Shown one piece after another: positions 1-10,970 of a stretch of 64,000 bases of DNA. The stretch's first letter is position 1; every line of letters begins with the position of its first letter. Origin of the DNA: Apodospora peruviana (Eukaryota > Ascomycota > Sordariomycetes > Sordariales > Lasiosphaeriaceae); assembly GCA_033439685.1 (NCBI GenBank), contig JAUEDM010000001.1, forward strand, positions 7,688,001 to 7,752,000, read 5' to 3'. The notes beneath the pieces are model-generated. The model did not search any database. It saw only the letters and a program-made list of their open reading frames with translations, and was not told where the DNA came from. Made by a program: the position numbers and the translations under genes.

Positions 1-2853
1 GAAGCTAAGATAAGGCTGTACCTCTGATCTACAAGCATTTCCAGTGGATCAGCAAGTATTCCATTAGCGTCATTTCGCGGCCCGGCCCCTGTCCTCGGAC
101 TTCATGCAATTGATGAGATGGCAAAGATTCCGGGATATCAGACAAAGAACCCGATCATCACCGGGGTTTCTTTCCTATAGGTACTACATAATCATCTTGG
201 TAAGGTGGTTGACACATTGGATGATTCGGTCTTGGGTTCGCACCATATTTGGAGTTTAAAACTGTCAGTTTGACCTTAACACAAAGAATACGGTATCTTC
301 ACGATGACTGCAAGTGATCCCGTCGGCACACCGCCTTGTCAATCTGATCAAATCATGGCTTCAGGCCAGTACTTGCTACCGGTAAACAAAAAGCAAGGCC
401 TGGCGCTCAAGACTGACCCCCATCTATGACAACCAGGCCGCATGGTACCGCATATTAGTGGCCATTTCCTTCTTGCCTTGCGAAGAGTCTGGACGATGGA
501 GAAAGGATGGGAATCAAGGAAATCGCGGGGACGCGAAGCGATACCGGTTAATATGGCGACTTCGCGGATGCGGCGCGTACCCGTCTAGGGGATACCGCCT
601 AGCACCATCATGTGTCTGGATCGTGGTGTTAATCGAGCCGATGGGGGCGCCCCATAAAGGCGCAAATGGCAAGACAAGACCGGCGGGGTTGGCAAAGCTT
701 GTTCACTTCGTTCAAGCTTCTCTGTTCCCGAAGGAGCACAAGACTCCCCCCGGGCCTACAGGCCGACTGGATTAGACCGGTCTGAGCCATTAAAGCTTGC
801 GTCAGCAAAGACAAGTTCTCGTCCAATAATTGCGAGTTTTACATCCATCGATGATGCGCTCTGCCACTCTCCAACATGGTGTTCATGATCGGATGGTGAT
901 GATGTGATGTAGGTCACTACCTACCTACATGCGACCCAACCTGTTTTCTTCCTCATACACAACGAAAACCTTGGAATCAGGTCTCTATAATCGACGGTAA
1001 ACCCCGAGATCGCCTAACCTCATGCCCGTGTAACTGGGAACACCAAGTGAAAAGTGCTTAGCTGCAGTGAGTGGTCGATATAACACGTCGTACCCTATTT
1101 CTTTCTGTGAATACCTACCTAGGTACTACTCCGTAAATTATTACTCACTGACGGGAGGCCAACCCGAACGAGCGAAATGGGTCGAGGATTGCATCGCATC
1201 GATTCTGCATGAGGCCAGGCTCGATCGAGACACAAGTCAGGGAAAACTCCAATTACCCGTGCAAACAGTCTTCTTTTCCCCTCCCGACCTGCTGGATCAA
1301 GAAAGCACGGCCGAGATGCCTTATGGCCAGTGCAGGCGACAATTGGCTCGCTACCTGAAAGGAGCAGCCGTTATCTTTGTGCCTCACTCGCCAGCCAGAC
1401 TGACGGGTTCGGAGTGAAGCGAAGGTGCCAGACTGGACTGCCAGGGTGACGCTGTCGATAACCGTCCAAAGAGCAACTCCGTGAGCTTTATTGAATTGCG
1501 AGAGGCGACGGGAGTGACGGCAGTGCGGGGCGGCGGCAGGACTCGAGGCGGCCTGCGGCTTCCGACCATCTCGGCGTTATTAGGCTGGTTTTCCCATGAG
1601 GTAATCCGTAAAGGAGTCTTATTCGGCTGTGAGATGTTTGTCTTGTTCGCTTTGGCCTTTCTGGCCATCCACGGCCATGTCGTCATGAGATAGACAAAAT
1701 AATAACCAGAGGCGTTGCAGCATGAACAGACGGAAGAGGGTCAAGGTAAACGCTTGAGGGAGCACCTCCTGCTTTTTGCTGTTTCTGTGCCAGATAAAGC
1801 ATGGATGGACGACCCTAAATATGGAGCTCTGTGTAATTACTGTCATGTGCAGGTTTCGCATGTACGGAATAAGTCTACTCTCTGATACCACCTCACGCTG
1901 TTGGTACATCGGTGAAAGCATATGTACGTTCCAGTGCTGTTAGATTTCCTTTGCAAATATCGATGGAGAAATCACTTGAGGTTTTGAGCTAGAAATTGCT
2001 GTTGTTATCAACATAGACGGTGAGGGCCTCCCATTTTTGGACCCTGGTTAGGCGGTCATATTTCACTGTAATCTGTACGGCTGTACAGGTTATCCGAGTT
2101 GCATGGAATGCTTGAACAGGGTCCATGGGGGCTTTGCTGGGTGGTTCCACCAGGCCGTCGCGGACCTGACCCAGGCCAAGAGCAGCCACTCCGCATTGGC
2201 AGCAGGCTACGGGTTTGGTAGCCTTCCATTGCGCCTTCCATTGTCGTTGCTCGCATATGCTCTCGCACCCGCCTAATGTCCATTCATTTCCGTGTTGCAG
2301 CGCCCTCCGGTCTGCCACCTGCCACCTCACCATTGCATCGCAACAACCTCATCGCGAGCCAAAGCGTTCAGCTTCTTTCCAACACTGCCATTCCACTCGT
2401 TCTGAATCGAGCCACCGATTGGCCAGGTGACTTTTTATGGAGAAATCTTACATTCGAGGTTACCGGCGCTCTTTCAACTTCAATACGGAGGACTGCTGGC
2501 AGGAACACCGAAGCGATTGACGAACCGCCAGGCGGGCTGGAACCTTGCTGTCTCATCTCTCTAACAACCACGAGAGCGAGTCTTGATTTCATGTCGCCGC
2601 AGCCGACAAGCAATCGCCGCCAAACCTTCCCGCTCTTTCATCCTTCGACCAGATCACAATCGCTTCTTAACCGCCTTTCGCATGTTTCCTACCAACCTCT
2701 CTCGCCGCCCGTCACATCTCAACACGCAGCTCCGCTGCTAGACATCCGAACGAGACGATTGCGCGATCGGGCGCCTCTCTCCGTCTGCCGCGTCTTCAGG
2801 ACGCTGGCAATACATCGGCGATCGCGCTCTGAGTTCATTTCCGACTAGCCAAA
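1..2853. other. intergenic / 5' flank of palI
   Basis: No reading frame here shows protein-like composition or a recognisable domain. The stretch contains scattered copies of the short ACCTACCT/AGGTAGGT motif, for example around 910-930 and 1110-1130, which recurs in other intergenic parts of this window. The last few hundred bases are presumably the promoter and leader of the gene starting at 2854. A 190-codon open frame (2276-2848) lies entirely in this leader but looks fortuitous. Confidence 0.6.
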
Positions 2854-5092
2854 ATGTTGCGTCCCGCGACACCGTTGTCGGTGCTGCTCTTTGCGGCGTT
2901 TTGCCTGCTTCTGTTGTCGGTCCTGTCCACACCCATCATCAAGGCTGTTCCACTCGGCAGTTTTCACAGCGCCAATTTCGGAGTCTTTGGATTCTGCGAT
3001 GGGGATAAGTGCACCCATATAGAGGTTGGCTATGAGGCGGGTGAGTAGCTCGTAACATTTCCAGGAATGTGCCAATTCGGCGCCGTGATGCTGACAGTTA
3101 TGTCTTAGCCGTCTTCGCCTCCGCCGACTCGACCTCGTTCAACCTCAACACTCAAACCCGGAGCACTCTTTCAGCCATCCTCATTGTCCATCCGGTCGCT
3201 GCTCTCATAACATTAGTCATGTTTGTTATGGCGATAGTCGCCCATTTTCATTCACCTTCGCACTCGTCTAGGTACCTTCTGCTGTTGTTTGTTGTCGGCA
3301 TCATCAACTTCCTCCTCTGCCTTTTGTGCTTTCTGGTCGATGTCCTCCTCTTCGTTCCGCATTTGGCTTGGGGGTCTTATATCGTGCTTGCCGCTACGAT
3401 ATTGGTCGCAATAGGTGGCTTGATTTCGTGCGCTATGCGAAGAACGGTTGTCGGCAGGAAGGCAAGGAAGAAGCGTATCGCTGAAAATGCCGAGATGAGC
3501 GGCGAGAACTACTACAACCGGCAAGCTCAACAAGTTCCCGTCGTCAGTCCCAGTGCTCCAACACAGCCAATGATTCCATTGGTGAGCGGAGCCAATGGTG
3601 GAGGCGACAAACTCCCGGAGTTCGCCGCCTTTGAGAAGAAAGACGACAGGAGTAGCGATGAAAGAATCCCTCTCACTGCCAGGAGTCCATCGGACAGGTC
3701 TCCGAACACATACGTGAACGACGCATCAACCAGTCCCACCGACAATGCGCCACGCCGGCCATTGTCCAACACTCCCCTTGCTGTGGACCAATATGGAAAC
3801 CCATTACAGCCGCAGGATGCTTATGGTATGAGGAGAGGTCCTTCAGTTGAGCGAATGAATGCAGGGGACAGAGGAGGCATGCCGCCGCCAGGTTATCGTG
3901 GACGAGGTGGATATGGCGGACCTGGACGAGGTGGTTACAACGGTTACGGTACTCCTCCGAATGGGCGAGGATATGGCCCGCAAGGTCGGGGAGGCTATGG
4001 ATCACCACAGGGAAATAGAGGTGTTTACGGGCCCCCACCTCGTGGCTACGGAGGAGCATCGATGCGAGGCGGACGGATGCCACCGCCAAGCTACGATAGG
4101 AGACCCTCGCCTGCAGCGAACTACGGCCCTGGCTCGGGTCCCTACGGTGCCAGGCAGCCATCTCCTGGGCCACCGTCGGCTCCCGGCTACATGCACGCCT
4201 TGAATTCAATGCCCAGTGTCTCATCAGAGAGCTACACAGCATATAATCCAGAGCTAGACAATCTCCCTCGAGCCGAGTCCCCCCCTCCACTTCCCGGAGT
4301 CGATGACGGTATTCGTCCGGCTCCCGGAGGAGCGATCGAAATGGACGCAACCTCCAGAATCCCGGCACAGTCAGCTCCCGGTTACGGGCAATACGGCATA
4401 CGGGATAGTGACGCCGATGTTGCCGGGATGTTAGCCATGCAGCAGGCAAGGACTTCAACAGCCGATCGGCATAACACTTACATGAGTGAGGCAAGCAAGT
4501 ACAGCCAAGAGGAGTAAGTTATCCATCCGTCCATTCTTCTTTTTCAGGACTGCTGTTAACTTTCGTTTTTCCGCAAAGTGCATATGTGCCTCCACGGCAA
4601 GCTTGGAACCAGGGATCTGGCAGGAACTCCCCGTCGGTGCCTTCGCCCTTGAATGTGCCTGGTCGAGCCGTAGAAACGCAACCAAACCGTGGAAGTCCTA
4701 CCCCACAGCCGCCTGCCCCGAGTGCCGGTGAGTACTACGAAGACGTGGATCCCCGCTTCGCGGAACCTGCGGTCGCCCAAAGACCAACGCCTCCTCCTAC
4801 CCCCTCGACTAACTCCTACGAGGATATCCCACAAGGGGCCCGCAGCCCAACCGAATCTGAGCGTTCCACCTTCACTTCTATATCCCAGCGCGGTATCAAT
4901 CCACGCTGGAACCCGCCGCCCCCTGCATTACCAATGGGGGGCAGCTATGGAGGCAATGTCGTCCCCCGACGGCCAGTCAACCGTCCTGCCGACATGTTGC
5001 TCAACTCCAACCCAGACTTTAAACTTCCCGCCCGCGGTAGCCCTTCCAGGGCGCCAGGTGGTGCTGGTGGTCTCGTGATACCCCGACAATGA
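2854..5092 (+). CDS. palI: PalI/Rim9-family pH-response regulator, three exons
   Basis: This is a SUR7/PalI-family membrane protein. In fungi PalI/Rim9 assists the plasma-membrane pH sensor PalH/Rim21 in the alkaline-response (PacC) pathway. Proposed exons are 2854-3040, 3109-4513 and 4579-5092, giving 701 residues; phases match at GTGAGT/TTAG and GTAAGT/CAAAG. The N-terminus has a hydrophobic signal-anchor of about 25 residues, then a short extracellular loop containing the family-typical FGVFGFCDG segment with Cys residues. Three more membrane segments follow between residues of roughly 85 and 190. The remaining 500 residues are a low-complexity cytoplasmic tail with Gly/Tyr/Arg-rich repeats (GRGGYGGPGRGGYNGYG-like, near 3890-4060) and Pro-rich stretches, as is usual for Sordariomycete PalI. 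The start ATG has the favourable context GCCAAAATG. The family call is seen in the sequence; the role is inferred from family knowledge. Confidence 0.88.
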
Positions 5093-6340
5093 GAAGAGAG
5101 ACATGGAGAAAAATAAAGGTGGTTAATAAGGCCCGTGGCGTTTCTTGGCTTTCTCCAAAGCTTGTTTGGACGGAGTTCCTCTTTTACTCGTTCCAGCGGG
5201 GGCTTGATTCCTTACCAAGGAGAGAGCGTGATTCGGCACAACGTTTTTTATGTGCCTTACAGAGCGAAACTCTCTTCAGGGTTGGGCGAGTTTCTTTCCG
5301 CCATCCTTCGCTGGGAAAGAAGTAAAGCAACGTGATATCCAGGAGGCATTGCATGAATGTTTTATCTTTACTTGTCACAGTACCGAGGGGGAAATTACGT
5401 TGCGCACCAAGCACATATCGCCTTCTTTCTTCCTTTCTTCGTTTTCATCTGTTTGTTGCATACACTGTCATGTCCACCCAGAGAGAGAAGAAAGGGGTTT
5501 CGCCCTTAGCCTTCTCAAGCTTTAATAAACATCCAGCGTTTTGGTGGGTGACAACGCACACCCTGCGCTGTGGAATTAGTCTTTTGTTTCATCTATCTGC
5601 TAGTTCTTTCATTTTTCTTCTTCATTTCTTCATAAGGAACCCATAAAATTTGTCGATATTACCATAGCTTACCGTGTGGACCTCTATGTATATATATATG
5701 CCCTGGTTGATGCAATCAAGAATCAAGCCAAACTCAACCATCTCTTTGGGATCCATCACTCACCACTTGCGTCTTGCTCCGTAGTCTCATGGTTTTGGTT
5801 TTTTTACAGAGAAACTTGATCGAACCCAAACGGGCACGATACAGATATCATGGCTGCAGCCAGGTTAGAGTAGTCATGCAGTGGGAAGTGCGTGGTGACG
5901 CATAGAGAGCCACATCACAAGCAGCATAGACAAATCACTCCAAAGCAAAAAGGTGAACCCATAAAAGGTGACTCCTGATTAAATATTTAAAGGACACAAG
6001 ACCTGTCCCGCTCATGCAAGACCAACAACAGAAATTAAACCATAATAACCGAATACGTCCTCGTCTCAAAAGACGAGGGGCAACAGCATAACAGGAAAGA
6101 GAATGCCATCAACTGAAAACTTATATTAGTGTACAAACTTTGCGCTGCGTTGTTCCGAAACCACCCAATACCATCCCCTTCCACCCTTCTGAAAACCCAA
6201 AAAGTAGCCATCATCGACCAGTTTCCATGTTATGAGGGAGGTCCTGCTGCGTCTCCAAAGCAGTTTGTTTGACCATATCCCCGCGAATCATCGAACCCGC
6301 CATTAATTCAAGTCCATCTTGACACGCATTGTGGTGGGAT
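5093..6340. other. intergenic, 3' flanks
   Basis: This holds the 3' UTR of palI and the presumed 3' UTR of the minus-strand gene that follows. It is AT-richer than its surroundings, with TATATATATATG near 5690. No credible coding region is seen. Confidence 0.6.
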
Positions 6341-6559
6341 TCACCAGCAACCTATCATCCAGTTTCCTTTATTTCGCCATTCCCGTTTTGCCGAGTCGAA
6401 AGAGTAGAAACCCAAAAAGGCGACCAACGCCATAATAACAAACATGAAAATAAGAAAAATTAGTCCGTAATTCCGATCCGTTCCCAAAATACTACCAGCA
6501 ATGCCTGGCTCCCAATACCCTAAGTTCACACCGCGGAGCCAGTGTAACCTCGCCGAAGT
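6341..6559 (-). CDS. possible 3' exon encoding one membrane segment, parent gene unresolved
   Basis: On the minus strand a 72-codon frame follows a good acceptor (CCACAACAG, ending at 6560). It reads TSARLHWLRGVNLGYWEPG, then a strong hydrophobic helix (FLIFMFVIMALVAFLGF), then a basic, aromatic tail ending NWMIGCW and a stop. It has no ATG of its own near the front, so it behaves like an internal or terminal exon. The obvious parent is the minus-strand gene ending at 6587. However, I found no GT donor of matching phase near that gene's end, so the join is unproven. It might instead belong to a separate small membrane protein, or be chance. Confidence 0.35.
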   Translation of the reverse strand, partial: TSARLHWLRGVNLGYWEPGIAGSILGTDRNYGLIFLIFMFVIMALVAFLGFYSFDSAKREWRNKGNWMIGCW

Positions 6560-6586
6560 CTGTTGTGGAAGAAGAAAGGGGCTAGA

Positions 6587-8564
6587 TTAATAGCCTCGTC
6601 GGGGCCTAGTGGCGGCTCTCCTCCTCCTGCTTCTGTCGGTCTTTCCCTGACTAAAGAAGCTCTTGTTGCCCTCCGGTGTGTTGTCAATCCAGGCGGGATC
6701 AGCTTGCGCAAAGTTGGGCGCCCAGCCTTGCTCAACAGAGTCATTGCCCTCTCTCGCCTCTTTGTACCGCAAAAGTGTTGCGTATGCCATGTTGAGAAGA
6801 GGTTCGGCATGTGCGCTCTCCTCCATATTGTTGACTTCTTCGAGTGTCAAAAATCGTGGCTTGATCTTACCGGCGCCCTTCGCTACTTCCCGTTCACCGC
6901 CAATAACACCGAACTGTTTCTGAAAGCAACGATGGTCATAGTCGCGCTGAACTTGACTCATGTCCTTGATCAAGCCTTGGGTGCCAGCATAAAACTGCTG
7001 GTTGGTTTTGACCGTCTGCTGCTCCGAAGTTTGTCTTGAATGCCGCGGAAATCCAGAATCGGGCAAAGGATACTTCGACTGCCAGTCTGCATCCAAGCTT
7101 ACATTGTGTCCTTTGTAGCTAGAAGGTAAGCCTCTGGGATAGTATTTCCCGGCAATCTCGACCGGGAGAGTATCGTAGATCTTGGTCTTGCATTCTTCCG
7201 AGTCGGAGAGGTCGTTGCAAGGCCGGACAGTAGATATCGCCATGGAGTTGTCAGAAAAGGGGTTGGGAGAGCGACGCGGAATGGGGACGTTATCGGTGGG
7301 ATAAGCGGCCTGCGAGAAATATCCCGTCGGATTGCCGTTGCTAGCGTTGTCGAAGGGCACGAAGGTCGATTGTGAATGGGCTTCACCCGCAAGTGCATGC
7401 GATGGGACAGGCGGGCTGTCTCGATTAACATGAAGCGCTTTGAGTGTCGACTCAAATCCTCTGAACTGCCGGTGGCCTGGCGGACCCGCTGTCAGGGGCT
7501 GGGGCGTTCCAGTTGCTGTAGGCACCGTACCGAACGTGGCATTCACTCGATCGTTCCCGAAATCTGAAGATACATAAGAGAAAGAGGAAGGAGTGTCTGA
7601 GCGGGTGACAGCAAACTTTGGATCCCGAGCCCTGGCGAGCTTCTTCTTTGCCGCATTTTGCATGGGATTTGGGTACGAGGCGAGGTTGGTCAGTCCTTTG
7701 GTAGTGAAGACTGATGATGGTAAAGTGTCCTCAGACGAAACACTGTCGTTATCCTCTTCGATATTCACGTTACCGTGTTTGTCGCCGTAGGTGATAGCTA
7801 GGGCGGAGGGAAGGGGTAAGTTGCCGGACCTGATGCTAGGGACTGGCATTCTTCTCCTGACAAGTTCCTCTCTCTCGTCTATGGTCAAGGGGCTGATTGC
7901 GCGGTCGTAATTCTGTTGCAGAGGCGAATACTGAGGCACTGGTTTTGCTTTGTGGGTTGAAGGTGTGGGTGAGTTAGGTGTTTGGTCTGCCTCAGACAGA
8001 GCAGATAGCAGGGCTCTTGGGAAGCCAAAAGTCTGTTCACCAGGGGGCGACTGAACGGTCGGTGTAAATCTACGAGTTCGAGGGCGACGTGGTGGTGCTT
8101 GGAGCGGTGTTGTAGCATGTGGGTTGTAAACAGACCCGACGGTGGTGTAGGTAGGCTGCTGTCTGGTCATTGCCGAGTCTGTAGATGGCGCCGGAGGCAG
8201 GTTAGCTTGGGTTGAAATGGCCTCCATCTGGTCCGTGGTCTTAGTTACGCCTTGTTGATCCAGGCGCGGGTAAGGTAGGGAGGAGAGAACGGGTGGATAA
8301 CAAAGGCAGTCGCAAGGTATGCGCGGAGAACGGCGAGACAGGTAAGGAGGCGCTCGCAGGACCTTGGGTAGTGAATGATATGCCAACACAAACATATGCA
8401 ATGACGAGAGACAAATAATCCAACAATGGGAGCTAGGGAGGAGGGTCAGATCCTGACGTACCACTCGGATGGGTAGCAGAACTCTCGCCTGGGTCGAGCG
8501 AGTCAACGCTGCGTGTGTCGTACTGGTAACCGCGATACATTCCGCTCATCCTGGTGGCTCGCAT
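6587..8564 (-). CDS. unrecognised filamentous-fungal protein, about 588 residues, two exons
   Basis: I do not recognise a named family. Exon 1 is 8564-8462 and ends at a canonical GTACGT donor. Exon 2 is 8250-6587, entered through a CAACAAG acceptor that restores phase (Gly, then VTKTTDQMEAIS). A start at 8549 (MSGMYRGYQYD) is equally possible. The first 350 residues are Ser/Pro/Thr-rich and look disordered. A better conserved-looking C-terminal part begins around RDYDHRCFQKQFGVIGGERE and continues through KIKPRFLTLEEVNNMEESAHAEP and LLNMAYATLLRYKEARE to GWAPNFAQADPAWIDN. The frame ends in an Arg-rich tail (RSRRRRAATRPRRGY) that looks less natural. The +1 frame there ends KDRQKQEEESRH and the next frame leads to a membrane exon, so the true 3' end is uncertain. 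No signal peptide is seen. Confidence 0.65.
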
Positions 8565-9779
8565 GGACCAGGTAGGTGGCAGGTAGAAGGCGTTAGATGT
8601 CGATACTTGCTGTAGCACTATGGAAGTTTGTCGGATTGGAAGGAGATGGAACCGGTCGGAAGGGGTAGACGAGGTCGCTCGAGGGACGATGGCCAGATAA
8701 CAGGACGTTCGTGCTGGTTAAGGCTCGCCCACTTCGGGTCAGGTGAAGGACGGAAAAGCCGAGAGAGGGACTAAGGTTGAGCGGTGGAGGCCCGGAGATG
8801 TTGTGCGCCCAGCGAAGCGTTCGAAGTGGTGTGGCTGTTGCCTCACTTGTGGCGGGTGGTTGTAGGGTGGAAGTTCGCTCCTTCCAACATTCACCTTCCG
8901 GGAGTCTTCGCTTTCGGCACCGGATCGGTATCGTTATCGGTATCAATCTCGGAACCGGATCGAACCAGCTGGCAAGTAAGGTCGGGTGACGGGATGGGCC
9001 GCTGTTCTCAACTTCGGATGAAAGAGCTTGGCCCCTTCCCGTTCCCTCGCACTACACCCTGACACGGGTGGACTGCTGGCCCATTCACCTCGACCAAGAT
9101 CATATCGACTGCTATTAGGTTCAAAGTAGTTCAACAGGCACGTTCGAAATTTGGATATCGTATCCAAGGAACAGAATGCCCTCGACTGCGAGTGAAAGTC
9201 TATTGAACTGGAACCCGAATTTCCTGATCCGTGGAGGCTAGGTTTCCATGTAGCCATTGGACATTCCGAATAGCTCCACTCATACCATCAAACAAGCGGC
9301 GGCCATACAGAAACTAACTTCACAATGTGAGTCAACCTACAGATGTATGACACGATGATAAACTTTGCTTGCGCGGGAATGGAAAATGTGATATTTCCCA
9401 TGGAGCTAAGGGAAACACACAACTTTTCCTCGCGGACGATCCTATCGATGGAAGTAAGATCAAAGATATATATATAGTGCACCGAAGTCTGTTCTTGCAC
9501 CCAGAGAGAGAAAAGAAAAACACCAATCACTGAACTGTCAATTGCTTCAGCAGAGCCTAGTGGTGGAGCAAAACATGCTGGTGAGTTTCCACCATCACTC
9601 AAGACGAAATATACAGACATCGGCTGGGTGTGAATGAGCCAGCGCGCGTAAAGCCGAGAAACGGGAAATAAGAGCTGGGAAAACTGCCCGAGAAAAACGG
9701 AAAGCCGAGAGAAACGGAAATCAGCCACCGTCATACACATGCCCGCAGAAGACACCAGAAGGAAAAGAGAAAGATATAC

Positions 9780-9985
9780 ATATATATATGGAGAGAGGGA
9801 AGTGAGATTGCGAGTGCGAGTCAGAGAGATTGAGTGATAGAGTGTGAGAGTGAGAGTTAAGTGTGTGAGAGAGGGAAAGTAAGAGTAATAGTGCGAGTCA
9901 GAGAGGTTGACTGATGGAGTGTTAAAGCGAGAGGAATAGTGTGTGCGTGTGAGAGAGAGAGACAGAGACACAAAGAGGGGAGAGA
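9780..9985 (+). repeat. GA-rich low-complexity tract
   Basis: About 200 bases are almost entirely purine on the + strand, with irregular GAGA, GAGTGAGAG and GTGAGAGAGAG runs interspersed with GTGTGT. It is preceded by ATATATATAT. It is a degenerate microsatellite rather than coding sequence; the antisense Ser/Leu/Thr frame is an artefact of the repeat. Confidence 0.85.
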
Positions 9986-10021
9986 AGTTCGCTGTCGCCC
10001 CCTTTTAAGTCTCCCGGTCAA

Positions 10022-10040
10022 CCCCCCCCCCCCCCCCCCC
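10022..10040 (+). repeat. C19 homopolymer run
   Basis: Nineteen consecutive cytosines lie about 35 bases downstream of the purine-rich tract. Length may be uncertain because homopolymers are error-prone in sequencing. Confidence 0.95.
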
Positions 10041-10954
10041 GTTTGTTTACTTGTTCTTCAAGCTCCAGGGACACGAAACAAAGTCCGTCTGAATCTCGAG
10101 GCATCGCAGACACAACACGTCGTCCTGGATGAGCAAAAGAGACAGCATACCTTACTTAGCTAGGTAATCACTCATGGAAACGTCTTTGCGCGATACCTTA
10201 GGTATGTATCCAAGCGAGTGTGGAGCGTAGTCTCTATGAACGCGCATCACGGGCCCACCACAATCACGTATTGGTCGGAGATACTACGTCAGGCAGTACT
10301 AGCGTTATCCTCGCCACAAGTAATAGTATTATTCTTTGATCAACTATTCAATGTTGTTCAGCTCAGTTCGCCGGCGGCGATCGCATCAACTACGAACACA
10401 ACGGCCATCATCCATGATCCTTGGCGGGATGTGTATCGAGTCAAGAGGGCGAACTCCGAATAACAACATAGAAGTCATCTCAAGGCATGACTGAGAGACA
10501 GACCATAATTGGCCATAGCCCAACCATGAGACGGGAAGGAAACATCAAGAGGCCGTAAAGGGGGCCGTTACAGAAGACCTTTCTCTTTAGCATCAGAGAA
10601 TACTGGCTGCCTGACAGGTAGGTATACAATAGAGCAGCTGTATGCCTGTATGGCTGAAATCTGTAGTCATGAAAGTTAGCCTACACCATCACATGACAGG
10701 AGACTAGCCGGGGAAACAAAGAAATAGCCGGAGAGGATAGGTTCAAGTGCCGGGTGGCAGGGAAGGATTTCAGCCTCATAAGGAAGGAGTATAATATTCA
10801 GGTACGCCTTGTGTGTATGAACAGGGAGATGAGATGCAGCCTGGGTAGGCAAGGTAGGCACAGTAGTGACTGACGGCTGTGGGTCTGGGAGAGTAAACAA
10901 CCTCGGCTAGACTTTGCCTATCATGTGTGGCACTTTTTACATCAGGGGCATGTA

Positions 10955-10970
10955 TACGGAGTACTCCGTA
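10955..10970. repeat. 16-bp perfect palindrome TACGGAGTACTCCGTA
   Basis: The sequence TACGGAGTACTCCGTA is its own reverse complement. Related CCGTACGG/TACTCCGTA fragments occur elsewhere in this window (near 1125, 27625 and 51490), which suggests a dispersed short element rather than a unique site. Confidence 0.8.

Noticed and set aside
2276..2848. 190-codon open frame ending just before the palI start
   Set aside because: Composition (Arg/Ser/Pro/Thr-rich, no pattern of hydrophobic core) and the position wholly inside the leader argue for chance. No domain is recognisable.
9288..9971. 227-codon minus-strand frame rich in Ser, Leu, Thr and Tyr
   Set aside because: It is the translation of the GA-rich microsatellite and shows no protein-like features.
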